Below are positions 17,262 through 30,700 of a stretch of 43,750 nt of DNA, in pieces. The stretch comes from an uncultured Prevotella sp. (GTDB lineage: Bacteria; Bacteroidota; Bacteroidia; Bacteroidales; Bacteroidaceae). Under the pieces are notes generated by a model that was given only the letters and a program-made list of their open reading frames with translations, was not told the origin of the DNA and searched no databases. The stretch's first letter is position 1. Every line of letters starts with the position of its first letter. The stretch is from positions 1-43,750 of the forward strand of contig CAKQMS010000025.1 of assembly GCA_934254985.1 (NCBI GenBank), in the 5' to 3' direction. A program made the translations under genes and the position numbers.

Positions 17262-18671
17262 TCAAATACATAGTCCGCATTCATTCTCTATGCCTTCTTG
17301 GCAAAGTTCCTCAGCAACAAAGTTGAGGAGATGAAAGCGAGCATAGCTGGTGGTCATCGGTATCTCTTGCCCCATGCAGTCGTAGAAAGTCTGGTGGGGT
17401 AGGTCGTGGACAGAGAGCACAAGCATTTGTCCCTGCGAACAATATATGCGACGTTCCTTTTCGGGGTGCCATTTGTCGCTAATAGGTATTTCCTCTTGCT
17501 GTATGTTTATCACGTTGCCTCCGTTTTGGAGTACCGACCACATTATATCGGCTTCACCTGGCGATATACCGGGAGTGACAATTACTACACCATCGGATGC
17601 AGCATTGAGTATAGCTTGCTTTTCTTCTCTGAAGTCTTGCGTCAGATGGTATGGCTCATGCGTAACAGGGTGATTGCGGTGGCAGAACACCTGTAAGCGG
17701 TCGGGCTCTTTCAGTAAGAGCATATTGCCATATCCGCTATATCTACGACCTTTAATGGTAAGCATCATTGTACGCTTCATGAAGTCATGGCGCTCGGTTT
17801 CGAGTATTCCAAAGAATGGATTCTCTATTACGTAGCCGATACGGGTATGTAGCTTTTGTTCCGTATGGCATATGCCGATGCAATAACCTGGTTGCCATAG
17901 CGATGGCTTCTCGGTAGATGCCTTTCTGGCTATGCTGGCTGCAGCAGAGTTCCATTGTATCTTGCCTTCAGTCCTTAGCATATGAAGCGAGCGAGAGGTT
18001 GCTCCCATAAAGGAGCGGATTATAGTGCCGATAGGTCTGCTCAGCTCGCCCCTTACAGCTATTATGAAGTGGATATGGTTGGGCATTATCGAGTAGCATA
18101 CCAGCTCTATCTTTGGCTCTACTTGCGGCATACGCTCTAAGCTCTCCTTGACCTTTATCCCTAATGGGCTAAGCTCTATATGCGGAGCGCCAGGCTGAGA
18201 TAGAGCTGGTAGCGGAAAGTGGGTGCGAGATTTGGCGGATGGCGTAGAAACGCCACCGCACGTGGATGGCTGCTTATAGCTGGTTGGAGCCTTATCCCTA
18301 TCGGGGGCTTTATCGCTTGCTTGCTCCTTGTGGCCTGTCGTTTCTACGACAGGCTTAAGCACAAAAGGCATAGCCCCCGTGCCCAGCAGCGCATGGCGGT
18401 AGTAATAAGCATCAGCGCTCGCAGCCTTTACCTCTTCAGGGTGCTCCTTCATCCAGCTGTATATGGCTGCGCTGCTACCTGCAAGGGTGCCAAGAAGCTT
18501 TTGGCTACCGTTTATATTGAGCGTTATCATATATGTACCAGGCTTACGGCTATCTTTCCACAGAGGCCAGCGTGTCATGCGGTGCTCTGTGGCATAGCGC
18601 CAGCCTACGCCATCTATATAGATTAGGCGTTTGCCGTTTTTAGTGGTGGAATATGATGGTTGCTCAGCCAT
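17262..18671 (-). CDS. RAYT-like Y1 (HUH) transposase with extra C-terminal domain
   Basis: A 469-residue protein of the Y1_Tnp/REP-associated tyrosine transposase type, single-strand DNA nucleases that recognise REP hairpins. MPNHIHFII carries the HUH pair His199/His201, and the candidate nucleophile is Tyr280 in RIGYVIENP. Two features are unusual. First, about 100 residues (66-163) are inserted between the first strand (TYMITLNINGSQKLLG) and the usual IELSPLG segment; two REP-like hairpins lie in the DNA of this insert. Second, residues about 340-440 form an extra Rossmann-like domain (EEKQAILNAASDGVVIVTPG, then ADIMWSVLQNGGNVI) resembling the DprA/SLOG fold. No terminal inverted repeats or partner genes of an insertion sequence surround it. 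It is co-oriented with two giant surface-protein genes, 64 and 38 nt away. Confidence 0.8.
   Translation of the reverse strand: MAEQPSYSTTKNGKRLIYIDGVGWRYATEHRMTRWPLWKDSRKPGTYMITLNINGSQKLLGTLAGSSAAIYSWMKEHPEEVKAASADAYYYRHALLGTGAMPFVLKPVVETTGHKEQASDKAPDRDKAPTSYKQPSTCGGVSTPSAKSRTHFPLPALSQPGAPHIELSPLGIKVKESLERMPQVEPKIELVCYSIMPNHIHFIIAVRGELSRPIGTIIRSFMGATSRSLHMLRTEGKIQWNSAAASIARKASTEKPSLWQPGYCIGICHTEQKLHTRIGYVIENPFFGILETERHDFMKRTMMLTIKGRRYSGYGNMLLLKEPDRLQVFCHRNHPVTHEPYHLTQDFREEKQAILNAASDGVVIVTPGISPGEADIMWSVLQNGGNVINIQQEEIPISDKWHPEKERRIYCSQGQMLVLSVHDLPHQTFYDCMGQEIPMTTSYARFHLLNFVAEELCQEGIENECGLCI
18099..18211. repeat. 14-bp perfect inverted repeat inside the RAYT-like gene
   Basis: Arms at 18099-18112 (TACCAGCTCTATCT) and 18198-18211 are exact reverse complements separated by 85 nt. 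One arm lies just before the HUH motif codons and the other in the inserted linker. It could fold in single-stranded DNA; function unknown. Confidence 0.5.
18237..18269 (+). repeat. REP-like hairpin, copy d (inside RAYT-like gene)
   Basis: Stem GGCGT/ACGCC around loop AGAA (18241-18254), followed by the tail ACGTGGATGG. It lies in the insert of the transposase and is read in the minus strand as part of CGGVSTPSA, the same frame as the copies in the adhesin gene. Confidence 0.7.
18325..18354 (-). repeat. REP-like hairpin, copy f (inside RAYT-like gene, opposite orientation)
   Basis: On the minus strand a perfect 9-bp stem GCCTGTCGT/ACGACAGGC encloses loop AGAA (18354-18333) and is followed after one base by the tail ACAAGGA (18331-18325). 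The loop and tail are those of the other copies while the stem sequence is different. Confidence 0.7.
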
Positions 18672-18735
18672 ATGTATTCTTTTAGATATTTGTTATATCA
18701 ATTTTTCTGTGATATTAAACGCAGAAATTCATCAC

Positions 18736-21700
18736 TTATTGTACCATTATCTTTGTCTTGCCGAAGACATATGCACCTTGCTGGAATCCGCTATATACAG
18801 AATTACCCGGTATCACATCGAGGATGCGGTAGAGCTGTCCTGTTATAGTGTATACATAGATGGTAGTAGAGATATTACTCTCTATTCGCACCTTGTTATT
18901 GGTAAGAGGGCGAACAATTAGATAGCTACCTGTAGCCTCATCTTTGTCTGCCACACCTATCTCTGGTGTAATCTTGTCAATACCAGTAGACTCAGCAATC
19001 TTTATCATATATGGGGCATAAGACATAGCTTTAGCCTTAGTTGTCTTTGCTGTCATATATGTACGGAACGGCATCACGCTTGTAGCTGTAGTGGCGTCAG
19101 AGATGAAAGCGTTACCTTTGTCGTTCATACCATATATGGCATCCTTCTTGATATCCGTTGCAGAGAATGTACCGCAATGAGAGTAGCCATCTTTTGTTGT
19201 AGCCATTTGCTTGGTGACAGGGATTGCTATCGAGCCATACGATGTTTCAATGTTTTCGTAGCCATAAGCATTGAAAGCAACAGTCTGCTCTGGTTCGCTC
19301 TTGCCAAGGATGTCGTTGTAGAACTTGCTTGATAGGTCGAACTCATAATAGCTCTCGCCAGGGAAGCGTACTACGTATGGCACCTCAGAGGTGAGCAATG
19401 GGTAGTTGCTGTAGGTATGCTTGTTGGCATAGTAAGGGTTGGCATCCTTGTTGTAGAGGCGGGATTCATAGGTGTTTATGAAGAATGGGGTGGTGAAGGT
19501 GTAGGAAACACCTTCGGACAAGGATGAAGAGCCTGCTGATGAAGAGCCAGAGCCTGCTGATGAAGAGCTTGAGCCTGCTGATGATAAGCCAGGGCGCTGG
19601 AAGGTGGCAGCTATATCTGTACCGTCTTTGCCAACAGTGGTAAGCCCGCGAAGCCAGTACTCATGATGCAAGGTATGAGTATTCGTGGCTGGATTAGATA
19701 GTTCATCGGCAGTTGGTGTGCCGTAGAAGTGAGTGATCTCGCCATTTATAGATGCTACAACCTTATGAACGGTGAATGGTAAGCAGATTCCTTCCCAAGC
19801 GCCAGTGTTGTCGTTGGCATATTGCTGAGGCTTGCGTACATACCAAGCACGGTTGGTAACGCTGAATGGTATTGGCGCACAGAAGTTGTTGTTTTCACAG
19901 ATACCGCCTTCGCTATTCTTATTATCAGCAGTGCGCTCCACGAGGTGGAGGAAGGCTGTAGTGAAGCCTTCTGTATTTTTGAATACATGATGTCCCTTTA
20001 TCAGCGACTCCCTTGTCCTTTCGTTGTAGCTGAGATATTTGTTTACTACATCGTAAGCCTCGGTATCGCTGTCTATATCAACATTATTATTTGTATATAC
20101 CAATAGATTCTTGGTGACATCATCCTTTACGCTGAAGTCGCTGAACACCTTTGCATTGTTATTGATAGGAGGGTAGAAGATACCATTGTTTGTTCCTATA
20201 GCTTTGCTGATATCGCCTTTGCAGGTGAAGTCGATAGCTGTGATGCTTGGTTGATGTACATAGGTAGTCATGGTGCCACCTAAGTAGTTGTAAGCATTGT
20301 AATGGAATGCGTCAAGCCTGGTGTCGCCATAATAGCCAGCTGTGCGGTATACACGGTTTGTCATGTAGCAATTCTGATGAGACTCTATAGCCTGTGGGCA
20401 TGATTCTGGTGTAGCCTGCAGCTTTTGACCCCAGAAGATGAAGTCGTTCATGATGTTGGAAGGAGTGAGGGTGGGGGCAGCTTGGTTGGCATCGAAGAGA
20501 GGCTCGTAGGCGAACGGTGTAAAAACGCCGTCGAACGAGGATGCCTTTGCTCGGGCTTTATCAATGTCGTGGGCTTGATTATGGCGGGTTTCTGCCTGCT
20601 CGTAGTTAGGGAGGTCGCTATCAAGACCGGTACGGAGGTAGGTGATACCTGTGTTCTTGCCTGTGATAGCATCAGCACGGTTGGCATACTGGTAGTCGCC
20701 ATTTGCATAATAGTCGTAGACATATTTCAGAGCCTTCATGTCGTCAGGGTTTGAGGCATCATTGCTATAGCGAGCACGGAGGTAGTACTCGTTGAGGTCG
20801 TAGGCTACACGGCCGTATTTGAAATCATCGGAGGTGTAGTGGGTGTCGGCAGAGCCATCCATGCGATAGACGATAGGAGCGAATGGCGTAGAAACGCCAT
20901 CGGACAAGGATGATGGGGATGATGATGGTGATGATGATGGATTTTGCTCGAAGCAGCAATGGTAGGCGCCACCATTGGTGCTGCCTTTAGCAGCGATATT
21001 GCCGCTCTCAAGACCGAGGTTATAGATTTGACCTTGGTTCTCTGCGAGGAGAGACTTATCTTGTGGTAAGCCATGGATGACATGACCATTACCATGGAAG
21101 ATACCATGGAAGATTCCTGTACCACAAACGAAGTCGCTTGGCACAGTGAGGTCTTTTTGAAGCACAAATTGAGCGTTGGCACCATATCGAGGAGCTTTGC
21201 CGTCTGCGCCTATGGTGTCAATGAAGTTGATGAAAGCTGTGAGGTCGCTTAAATCAGAGATATAGATACGAGGTTCTGCTAATGGAACCAATGTAGTAGC
21301 TGTTGCTGCATCCTTTTCTTCTTTTGCACGCTTAATCGCCTCAGCAAGATGAAGGTTGAGACCTTCCTTGTGAGGATTCATTCGGTGGTAGTTATGGATT
21401 AAGAATTCATTCTCGTCGTCCATATCTACTGTGAAGATCTTATCCAATCCATTCATGGTGATACCAAGCTGCACACCATAGCCATTCATGAAGTAGTAGG
21501 CAGGGATATCCAAATAGTCGTTAGTCTTGTCGTATTTACAGTTTTTGAAAAGACCTTCGGCAGTCTTGGCGTCACCTTGCTTATATGTGTCGTAGCCTGT
21601 TGCCTTATTAGTGGTATCCCATTCTGTAGCATCTTCGAATACCCACTTACCATCAGCATTCTTCTTACGCTTACCAATACGCCAATAGTAACCATTAGCA

Positions 21701-24700
21701 GAGAATGCTTGGTCGGCAGCGATTGTTACATTGTTCTTTTTCAAGCGAATCATTTCGCCAGGTAAAGCACAGTTGTCAACAGTAATCTTACCATTGATGT
21801 TAGGACCCTGTACATATTCTATAGTCAGATATATGGTATAAGTATATATACGTTCTACTTCGCAATAATAGTTTTCATCGTTGATAACAACCTCATTGAT
21901 AGCAATCTTCTTATATCCATCTTTTATTTCTTCTGAAGTTTCAGTATTCTTTTTGAATATCTTATCATTGTCTACTACAGTATATTCCTCAGCAATACCA
22001 TTCTTGATATAATATGTCACACCAGTCTTCAAGCTTTGTCCTTTCTCAACTTGGTTATAATTTCCATTATCATCTTTGGTAAAGAAGTCAGTTGTGGCAA
22101 CCTTACTGATTATTTTCTTGTTATTAGCATTACCAGCATCAACATATTTCTCGTATGCAGGAGCCTTTAATACTATAGTAGCAAGACACTTCTCTGAGAG
22201 GTGATTATTATAGTAGTCAGTGGTAGTGTTGTTTATGCTATCATGTAGTTGGAATGATATCTTTGCAACACCATCGCTAAGTTTTGAAGGAAGATTCTGC
22301 TGAATATAATTCTTGCTATCGAATGCGCCTTTCGAATTCATTGGCAAAACAGCAGCAAAGCCCTTATCTTCCTTATTGGTAACAGATGAAGGGTCGGAAT
22401 ATGATATCGATGATGATGCACCGATGAGCAACTTATATTTGCCCGCCACATCATTTCCATCCATATCTACATTTCCTGTTGTTCCCTTATTGAGATAATT
22501 GCGCTCCTCAAGGTCGCATGAATAGTTTTCGTGAGCTGTAGGGTGACCACTACGCATCTTCACGCTTTGTATCGTCACAGGCTGGTTAGGCAACAATCCT
22601 GATAGAACAGTCAAACCATCGTTGTTGTCGCTGTCGAAAGTCATGATGTCTTTATACGTATAACCCGTGATGTGAGCATTATAATAGTAGTTGAAACCTG
22701 TTACATACCAGTAGTGTACGTCTATAGCCTTATCAGGGTCTTCGCCTTCGTTAAGCAGGTTGAAGCCTTTAGGGAAACAGTCGTCGACGATAAATCTATT
22801 TTGTTTTGCATCGTATGGGAATACGAAGTTACCTGTTGTTTCCAAGAAGTCAGGATTGCCATTGTCACGCTTATGCACATTATCTGCATATACATAACCA
22901 CCACCCTCATCAGCGCGAACGTCAATGAGGTTCATTTCTATAACACCATAGATAGGGCCATAGTATATATTGTCAACAATCTTTTTGTTGGCATCATACA
23001 GTTCCTGTACATTCTGAATCTTCAAGGCATAGCCTGAGGCAATACCAATCATATTCTTTGCGGTACCATCGTTGCGTCTTTGGAATTCTGCAGGTGATAT
23101 CTTATTATTATTATTGTCGTCAATATATTTCTGCTTAACTTCTTGGTACGACATACCACTAAAGTTGCTTGTGGTAGGCTTTATGCCTTCGCCATCTCGC
23201 CAAGGTTCATTCTCTCTATCATTGAAAGGCACGTTTGATGTAACAGCACCCACATAGTGGATGTTGTTAGCCAGACCCATATAGTTGCGAGCACGTTTTA
23301 CTGATTTATCCTGAAGCTTATTGCCATCAAGAGCGATATTTTTAGCAAACATCTGTATCTCGCCCACACGAGCAATAGAATATGGAGTCTTGTTTGTTAC
23401 GTTGGTAGCATAGTCGCGGGCACCAAGCACATTGAAGCAGTTATCCTCCAAACGTAGGATGTCCATACGCTGGAAGGTGTTTATAATCTTAGGATTATTT
23501 ATAGTTGTTCCCGCAAAGCCATATCCAGTGAGGTCAGCACTACGGAATCCTTCAGCATACGACTGGTGACCATCGCCAAAGATTCCACCCTCGCTGTCAT
23601 ACATATATATCTTCTTATCATTTTCGTTTATACTATCAGGCTTAGGATATCCATACCCATAGAAATAGCTATCCTGGAGAGATATAAATCGATAGTTGCC
23701 ATCTTTATGCTTATAGTAATAGCCAAAGAGGTCGGTACCATTAGGCAATTCTATCGACTTCATCTCCTGGTGAGAGATGGTGATATGGTCGCGAGTAGAC
23801 GAAGGGTCGCTATTATCGGCAACGAGGATAGTGGTATTTCCACCAAAGCCTTCTGTAGTACCGTTAGGCAGTTCTGCCAATCCAACCAATCGACTATTAT
23901 CTGTAGTGAAAGCTTTGTCGATGTTGTATTTATCAGTATACTTCAATACTGTAGAGTCGTTTGCCAATACCGATGTACCCTGACCAACAGAATATCCACC
24001 ACCATATACAGCCTCACCAATTTGAATGTTTATATCATCCCATGTAAGAGAATCTGGTAAAGACTCACATTTATCAAAACAATTATCCTTTACGAATTTT
24101 TCTGTAAGCCCTTGCTTACCTGTGATAGCTTCATAAACAGCTTGCGAAATGATATCGCCAGCTATGAGCTTGATATTCTGCTTAATAGACTCAGAGGCAA
24201 GATTTGAGAGAATAGCTCCTGATTCTGTATTGCCCTCACGGTCTATAAACTTATTGTTCTTATCTGTACGGTTCAAGAGGTAGATGCCCGACTGCTTGTC
24301 TTTCACCTTATAATATATAGGGTATCCTACCTTAACCTGTGTAGAGCCCCATACATATCCTGAATAAGAACCGCCCGTTACAGACTTATAGATATGACCA
24401 TTTAATACATCAACATTAGTAACGCCAATGACATTACCCTGCTGTCCGCCACCATATACGAAGTTGGCAGAAACGCCAGATGCATTGAATATGTCAGAAG
24501 TTGTAGATACAGTATCACATTTCATGCCCTCAGCCACTCTAACATCTGTATTACCATACACGTAGCTCTCCATACCATATCCTGCGCCATATACATTCAG
24601 GGCAGAGAACTCAGGCTTAGAACTCAGATATTCATTCGATTTGTCGAGCATTGTTCTCGACTTACCCTCAAGCATATCACTTTGAAGAACGACAGAGATA

Positions 24701-27700
24701 TCACCACGCACAGTACCTGCCTGATAGCATCCGCCATAGACGTTACCGCCAATATAAGCTTCGTTTTCTACCTTAGGCTCAAACTGGTTCTTGATAGTGA
24801 GCTTAATGAAAGGATATTCTGAATGAGTGTTACCAAGCAGATAGCCACCCTCGTGAGTAACCAAATCCTTATAATTATAGTTCGCATTATTGCAACCGCC
24901 TACAATCTTGTTTGTTATCACAAGACCAGTAGGGAAGGTATAGTCAACAACATTACCTACCGAATTAGGGTATACGTTCATGTTACCACGGTTGCCACCG
25001 CAGCAGAATGTACCAATAGTACAGTTGGTAAGACCTTCGCCAGTCTTACTGTTATTCCATGTCAGCTCTCCCTGTATATCAGTCTCTACAGGCTCAAAGT
25101 AGAGGTCGAGTAGGTGAGGGTATACAAGTGGGCGCTGTGCATTTTCTGTAGAGAGATATAGAGTGCTGATACCCTTGTTTGAAGGATCGTTAATCCAATC
25201 GATGGTATCTGCAAGGTTTAGTTCCTTTCCATTTTCTACATCGCCATTCAGCTTCTGGAACTTATTCATAAAGTCGTTATCCTCCGACCTTGCAAAGAGA
25301 GCCTCGCCGTTGCATCCCATAAACACACTTCTAATATTGACATTATTGCCAATATTTATCTTTATAGCTCCTTCTTGGTTATCAGAATCGTAGTCGTGAA
25401 CTTTCTGCACAGTAGCAGAGTTTCCACCTCCATATACATCACCATCGATAGTGATACTATCCGAAGTAGAATTACCCTTGATGTCTATATTTACCTTGTT
25501 AGTGATAGGGCGCCATGAGTTTATGTTCACAATCTTTGCTGCATCGCTTGCTGCTATGTATGAAGGCATAGTCTCACGCATAGGCACAGTATAAACCAAA
25601 GGAACAGTCTCCGATTCTGAATCGTTAGGGTTTACAGGATAATATTCGTTTACAGTAACCTTCTTGTTGCCCTTTTTGTCGAGAGCATACAGATAGTTGC
25701 CATTGCCTGCACCATATACGTCGCCATAGATATGACCACCATATATGTTGACATTGGTACCCGTACCGCCATTATCCTTGAAATATCCATTGTTGTCGAG
25801 CACTACGTTTACAGCTCCCGACACGTCGTTACCACCATATACGCTACCATGAACATAAATATCCTCATTACCAAAAGTAGAAGTCTTGCCACCTTGTGAG
25901 CCAATGACAATATTAGTTCCTTTCTCCACATCACCCATAAAGCCACCACCAAAGATGTCGTGGCAGTCTATAGCCTTGATGTTTATGTCGGTAGCCTTTA
26001 CAGAACTATAGAAACCGCCACCAAACACACGACGGCAAGAAGCACCACCTGCACCATAGATATGTGTAGTTCCGTTTACCTGTCCAGAGAATCCTCCACC
26101 CACGATATCCATCATCGAATAGTCGCTGAAGAAGTGTTTATGTTCTTCACCTTTTATGATGTCATTGCCTTTATTTATGCTTCCGCGAGCCTCCATAGCC
26201 ACTTCTATATGCGAATCGTTGAGCACAAATGTCTTTTCACCAAATCCACCACCAAATACGCAGAAGTGAGGAGAACCCACCTTGTTAAATATCTCCTTCC
26301 ACTCATTTGAGTTGAAGAATTGGGTAGTAGAAACTCCCGACAATAGCTGAGTATTATCATGGAGCAAACCTTTCTCAAGTTTTATATATGTATTACCGCT
26401 GTTCTCAACAAGATTGCCATCTTTGTCTCTTTCGCCTACGACGCAAGTCTTGTCACCACCGCCATATATATTATGGTTAACTTTAAATTTCTGTGTTGCA
26501 GGAATATACTGAGGAGAATAAGTCTTGTCGCCAACGATAGTTGCTGGTTCCCAGTTGCGCTTGGTTGTTGACCAATACGATGTGAGCATAGCCTGTCCAC
26601 CTGTTATGCTCAAGTTGGTATTACCAGTAATGTTGGCAGAGGTATTGGTCTCTTCGTCTCCCCATCCTCCACCAAAGATGTTGTAATATAGCCCACCATC
26701 TTTGATAGCAACAAGAGTGTTGCCATATACTGTACCATTCTGACATCCACCATAAACGCTATTCATGATGTTTGGCATGAGGTCTTTGTTTACTGTAGCA
26801 TCAGGATTAACCAAGTATTTCTCCTCTGAAGGTTTGAGGCTGTTGCTTGTATAATCTGTAGTAGAACCTTTAGCCAATTTGTTATATGGGTATGTCATCA
26901 CAGGTCTACCTGTAACAACACACGCATTGCCATATATGCCACCCAACTTAGTATAGTCACCACATACGTCAGCCGTACGGCCCTTTCCTCCTGCAAATAC
27001 CTTTGAGAGGATAGTGCCGCCACGAACATTTACAAACGATGTGAAGTTAGAAGGAGTAAGGCTTTTAGCTACATCAATCTTTTCAGCTTTAGCCTTTTGG
27101 TCCTTCAAGCCCACGTTAGCCACGTCGCCACCACCATATACATTACCCATGATTACGGTGCGGTCGATAACCAACGGAGGTACACCCACGTTTTCACCAT
27201 ACACATGCACCTCGGTCTTACCCTTAACTCGAGCCATGTCTGGGAAATCGATGATGCTACCGGTCTTAGAATCCAAGCTAACGATATTGTTGCCACTTAC
27301 TCGTATTGATTCTATACCAGCACCACCACCATATACATTTCTTGCCACGTTGCCCGACTTGAAGAATACCTTTGAGTCTCTACCTACGCTTCCGAAGTCG
27401 TAATGATTATCTTTGTCTGTAGTTTCGTTTAGTGTGCCATAAGGTTTTGCTCCAAGTCCACCACCATATATATTATAGCAAGCCAACTGGTTGTTAGCTT
27501 CTACGTAAGTGTCTTCATCAACATATCCAGAGAAACCACCACCATGAATTTCTTGGAATGTAAAGCCTGGAATACCGAGAATCCAAGCCATACGAGTGTT
27601 ATAGTAGCGGCGGAATGTGTCAGCATCATCGCTTGTACCATCCACGCTTCCATAGTATAGCTTCTTGTCTTCCTTCGATACAGCCATGTAGTCCATATAC

Positions 27701-30700
27701 AAGTTTGTCTCGAAGTTGGTATATTTCAATCTGTCTTCCTCTTGACTTATATAGCGGTATTTTTTACCGTCTATTTTGTACTGATTACCATTCTGTTCTA
27801 TCATGGCTCCTGCCTGTGCATACACCTTGGCATTTCTAACCTTGGTGTTTGCACCATATCCAGCACCGAATACCGAGAACTGTGGACTATTGGAATTCTT
27901 CTCTGCAAGATACCAGCATAGACCTTGCAGAGTAGTGAAGTCTAATATGTTGAGCGATTTGCCATTGGCGCCAATGATATCAGTAACAGGCGAGTGGTTT
28001 ATTTCTACTATAGCCTCTCCTGTACCATTACCTATACTATCACCATTTATGTCGTAGCCCACATAGCATGCACGGTTACCACCACCAAAGATATTGTGGT
28101 TCTTTGCGAATCGAGCCGAACCGAAGTCGCCATCTGTCATCTCAAAGAATTCCTTTGTATCTTTATTATTGACAATTCTGCTCATAGCTGCTTTAGCCTT
28201 GGCATTGGTAATCTCTCCAAGGGTGTTAGCTTTATGTATAGCTGTTATGATATCCTTAAATTCATCAAGGTTTTCACATACCTTCTCACTATCACTCTGA
28301 GCATCGAGCCATGTGGTGATGTTACCATTCTTATCAGCCTTGCGGTCCCAAAGCCATGCACCACCATCTATCTGCACCTTGGTGTTGCCAAGAATATTGG
28401 CATAGGTGCCTTCGTTATTTGTGTCCTTCTTGCCAAGCACCTGCTCAAGGGTCGACGAAGCCGTAGACTGACCACTATTGTCGTCAGTCTTATCGTTGGT
28501 GATAGGTATATCGCCATAGCCACCACCAAAGATGTTGAGTCCGAGCATACCGCCTTCGACATGCACAAGAGTATTACCATCAACAACGCCATAGGCGCAA
28601 CCACCATATACACGGTTCCATACCATAGGAGTGATACGCTCCATACCCGCCTCGTTGGTATTGGCAATATGCAGTATGGTATTACCATTTATTCGTCCTA
28701 CCTTATTATATTCAGGAGCCTCAGCCTTCTTCAGACCCTTACCTCCTGCAAATATCTCACCAAAGATGTTACCGCCAACGATGTTAACAAACGACTTATA
28801 GTCTGTAGCCTCATAGCTAATAAAGTCGCCATTAGTTTGATTGATAGTAGAAGCGCTCTTAGGCTTATTGCCATAATAAGTTTTTGGATCATCATGTGTT
28901 TCATACGAACCAATATTAGCCATGTCGCCACCGCCATATACATTTCCATATACTTTGGCATCGTCAGATATCTCTACCTTTGTAGTATTATAAACCTTTG
29001 CTACATCTGTGAAATAGGTATCATTCTTAGGCTTCACACCTGCACCACCACCGAATATATCGCCATAGATACTTCCACCTTTTACGTATACTTCGGTATT
29101 GCCACCAATCTTACCAGTATTGTTATTGCTTGTAGATCCTGGGTCACCAAATCCACCACCATATACACGATGAATGAAAGTCTTGCCGTCTATCGTTACC
29201 TTGGCATCGTTATCCACAGTACCAGCATATCCGCCTCCCAATACTCCCAAGATAGTGAAGTTAGGAATACCCTTCGAATTGTCGAAGACATTCATTTCGC
29301 CTTTAGCGCGTAGTGGAGTCTGTCCCTTAGATAGCTGCTCAGTGTCGTCTTCTATCTCTGCATCATAAACACCATAGTCGCCCTCCACATTCACAGTCAC
29401 ATCGGTATTGCCAACAGTAGTGTTCTGACCATATCCTCCACCGAATACAGAGAAGTGTGGATAATTGTTATCGTCGTATGCAGCCTTCCATTCTGCTGTT
29501 TTTAGGAGCGAGAATGGAGTCATACCTTTCAGGATGTTGAGAGTAGCCTTGCCCGATACATTGCATGCCAAGTTGCCACCACCATATATATTATGAGAGT
29601 TTTTGAATTTTCCGTCAGCAAAGAATTCTGTTTTATTTGTATCCCAATCAATGAATTTATCGCCATTCCATTTCCTGTTCCAGATTACGTTGATAGAGAA
29701 GTTGTCTTCCTCCTTTTTCTCATCATTAATCTGCACACCTTGGTCTTTAGCTAAGGTAACAAAGGTGTTGCCTGTTACGTTGGCATAGGTATACAACCCT
29801 TCGGCAATTCTTCCCTTACCGCCACCAAATATTTCGCCTGCAAAGTTGGCTGCATACATATTAATATGTGTGTCGCCTCCTACTTGTGCCAAGTTGCCAC
29901 CGCCATAGATGTTACCATATATATATGGGGCCACCTTGGTTGAGCCAAAGAATGTAAGGTTGGTATTACCCAATACTTTACCTACTTTCTCTGGATTCCA
30001 TGTGTTGTTTTCAATGTTCGAATTATCTGTAGCACGCTTTATTCTACCATTACCACCAGCAAACACGTCGGCTCTAATGTCAGCACTGTCGCTAATAATA
30101 ACGTTAGTTCCTTTCTCCACTACAGCCATGTCACCACCGCCATAGATATTCTTAAAGAATGTACCACCATTAATCTTAACTGTAGACGAACCATATAGGC
30201 GTGCCATGTTGTCGAGGGTGTTGATGGTATTGTTGTCTTTAAGTTTAGCATCAGCCACACCATATCCTCCTCCGAATACAGGGCAATGGAATTTACCGCC
30301 ATTGATGGTCAACTCTACGTTGCCGTATATCTTGCCGAGGTCTGTATAGTTGCTTGGTTCACCATTGTATGCATTGGTCTGATAATAATAATCCGTGCCA
30401 CGTCCACCTGCAAAGATACCTTTGTCGCAATAGAATTCTCCGCCATTGATGGTAAGTGAAGCTACGGTTTCTCCTGCTTTACCGTATATGTTTCCACCCA
30501 CTTTACTTGGGATTCCTCTATGTGGCCAAAGGTCTAAGCTCATATATCCGCTACCGCCAGCATAGATGCCATCGATAGGTTTTGTAGAAGAACCGAAGAT
30601 ACCACCATCGATAATGATGTTAGTACTTGTTTCTCTTGGGTCTATATCGGTAAATGTTCGTGTGCTGCTGTTGTAACAATGATACAAGCAGAGCTTATCT

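Noticed and set aside
26320..26340. GTAGTAGAAACTCCC resembling a hairpin copy in the adhesin gene (reads SGVSTTQ)
   Set aside because: Only three possible stem pairs and no tail; probably chance similarity.
27994..29313. A 439-codon plus-strand open frame opposite the adhesin gene
   Set aside because: It mirrors the glycine-rich repeats in the opposite strand (GGN codons become NCC); it has no domain, promoter or signal and the minus-strand reading is clearly the gene.
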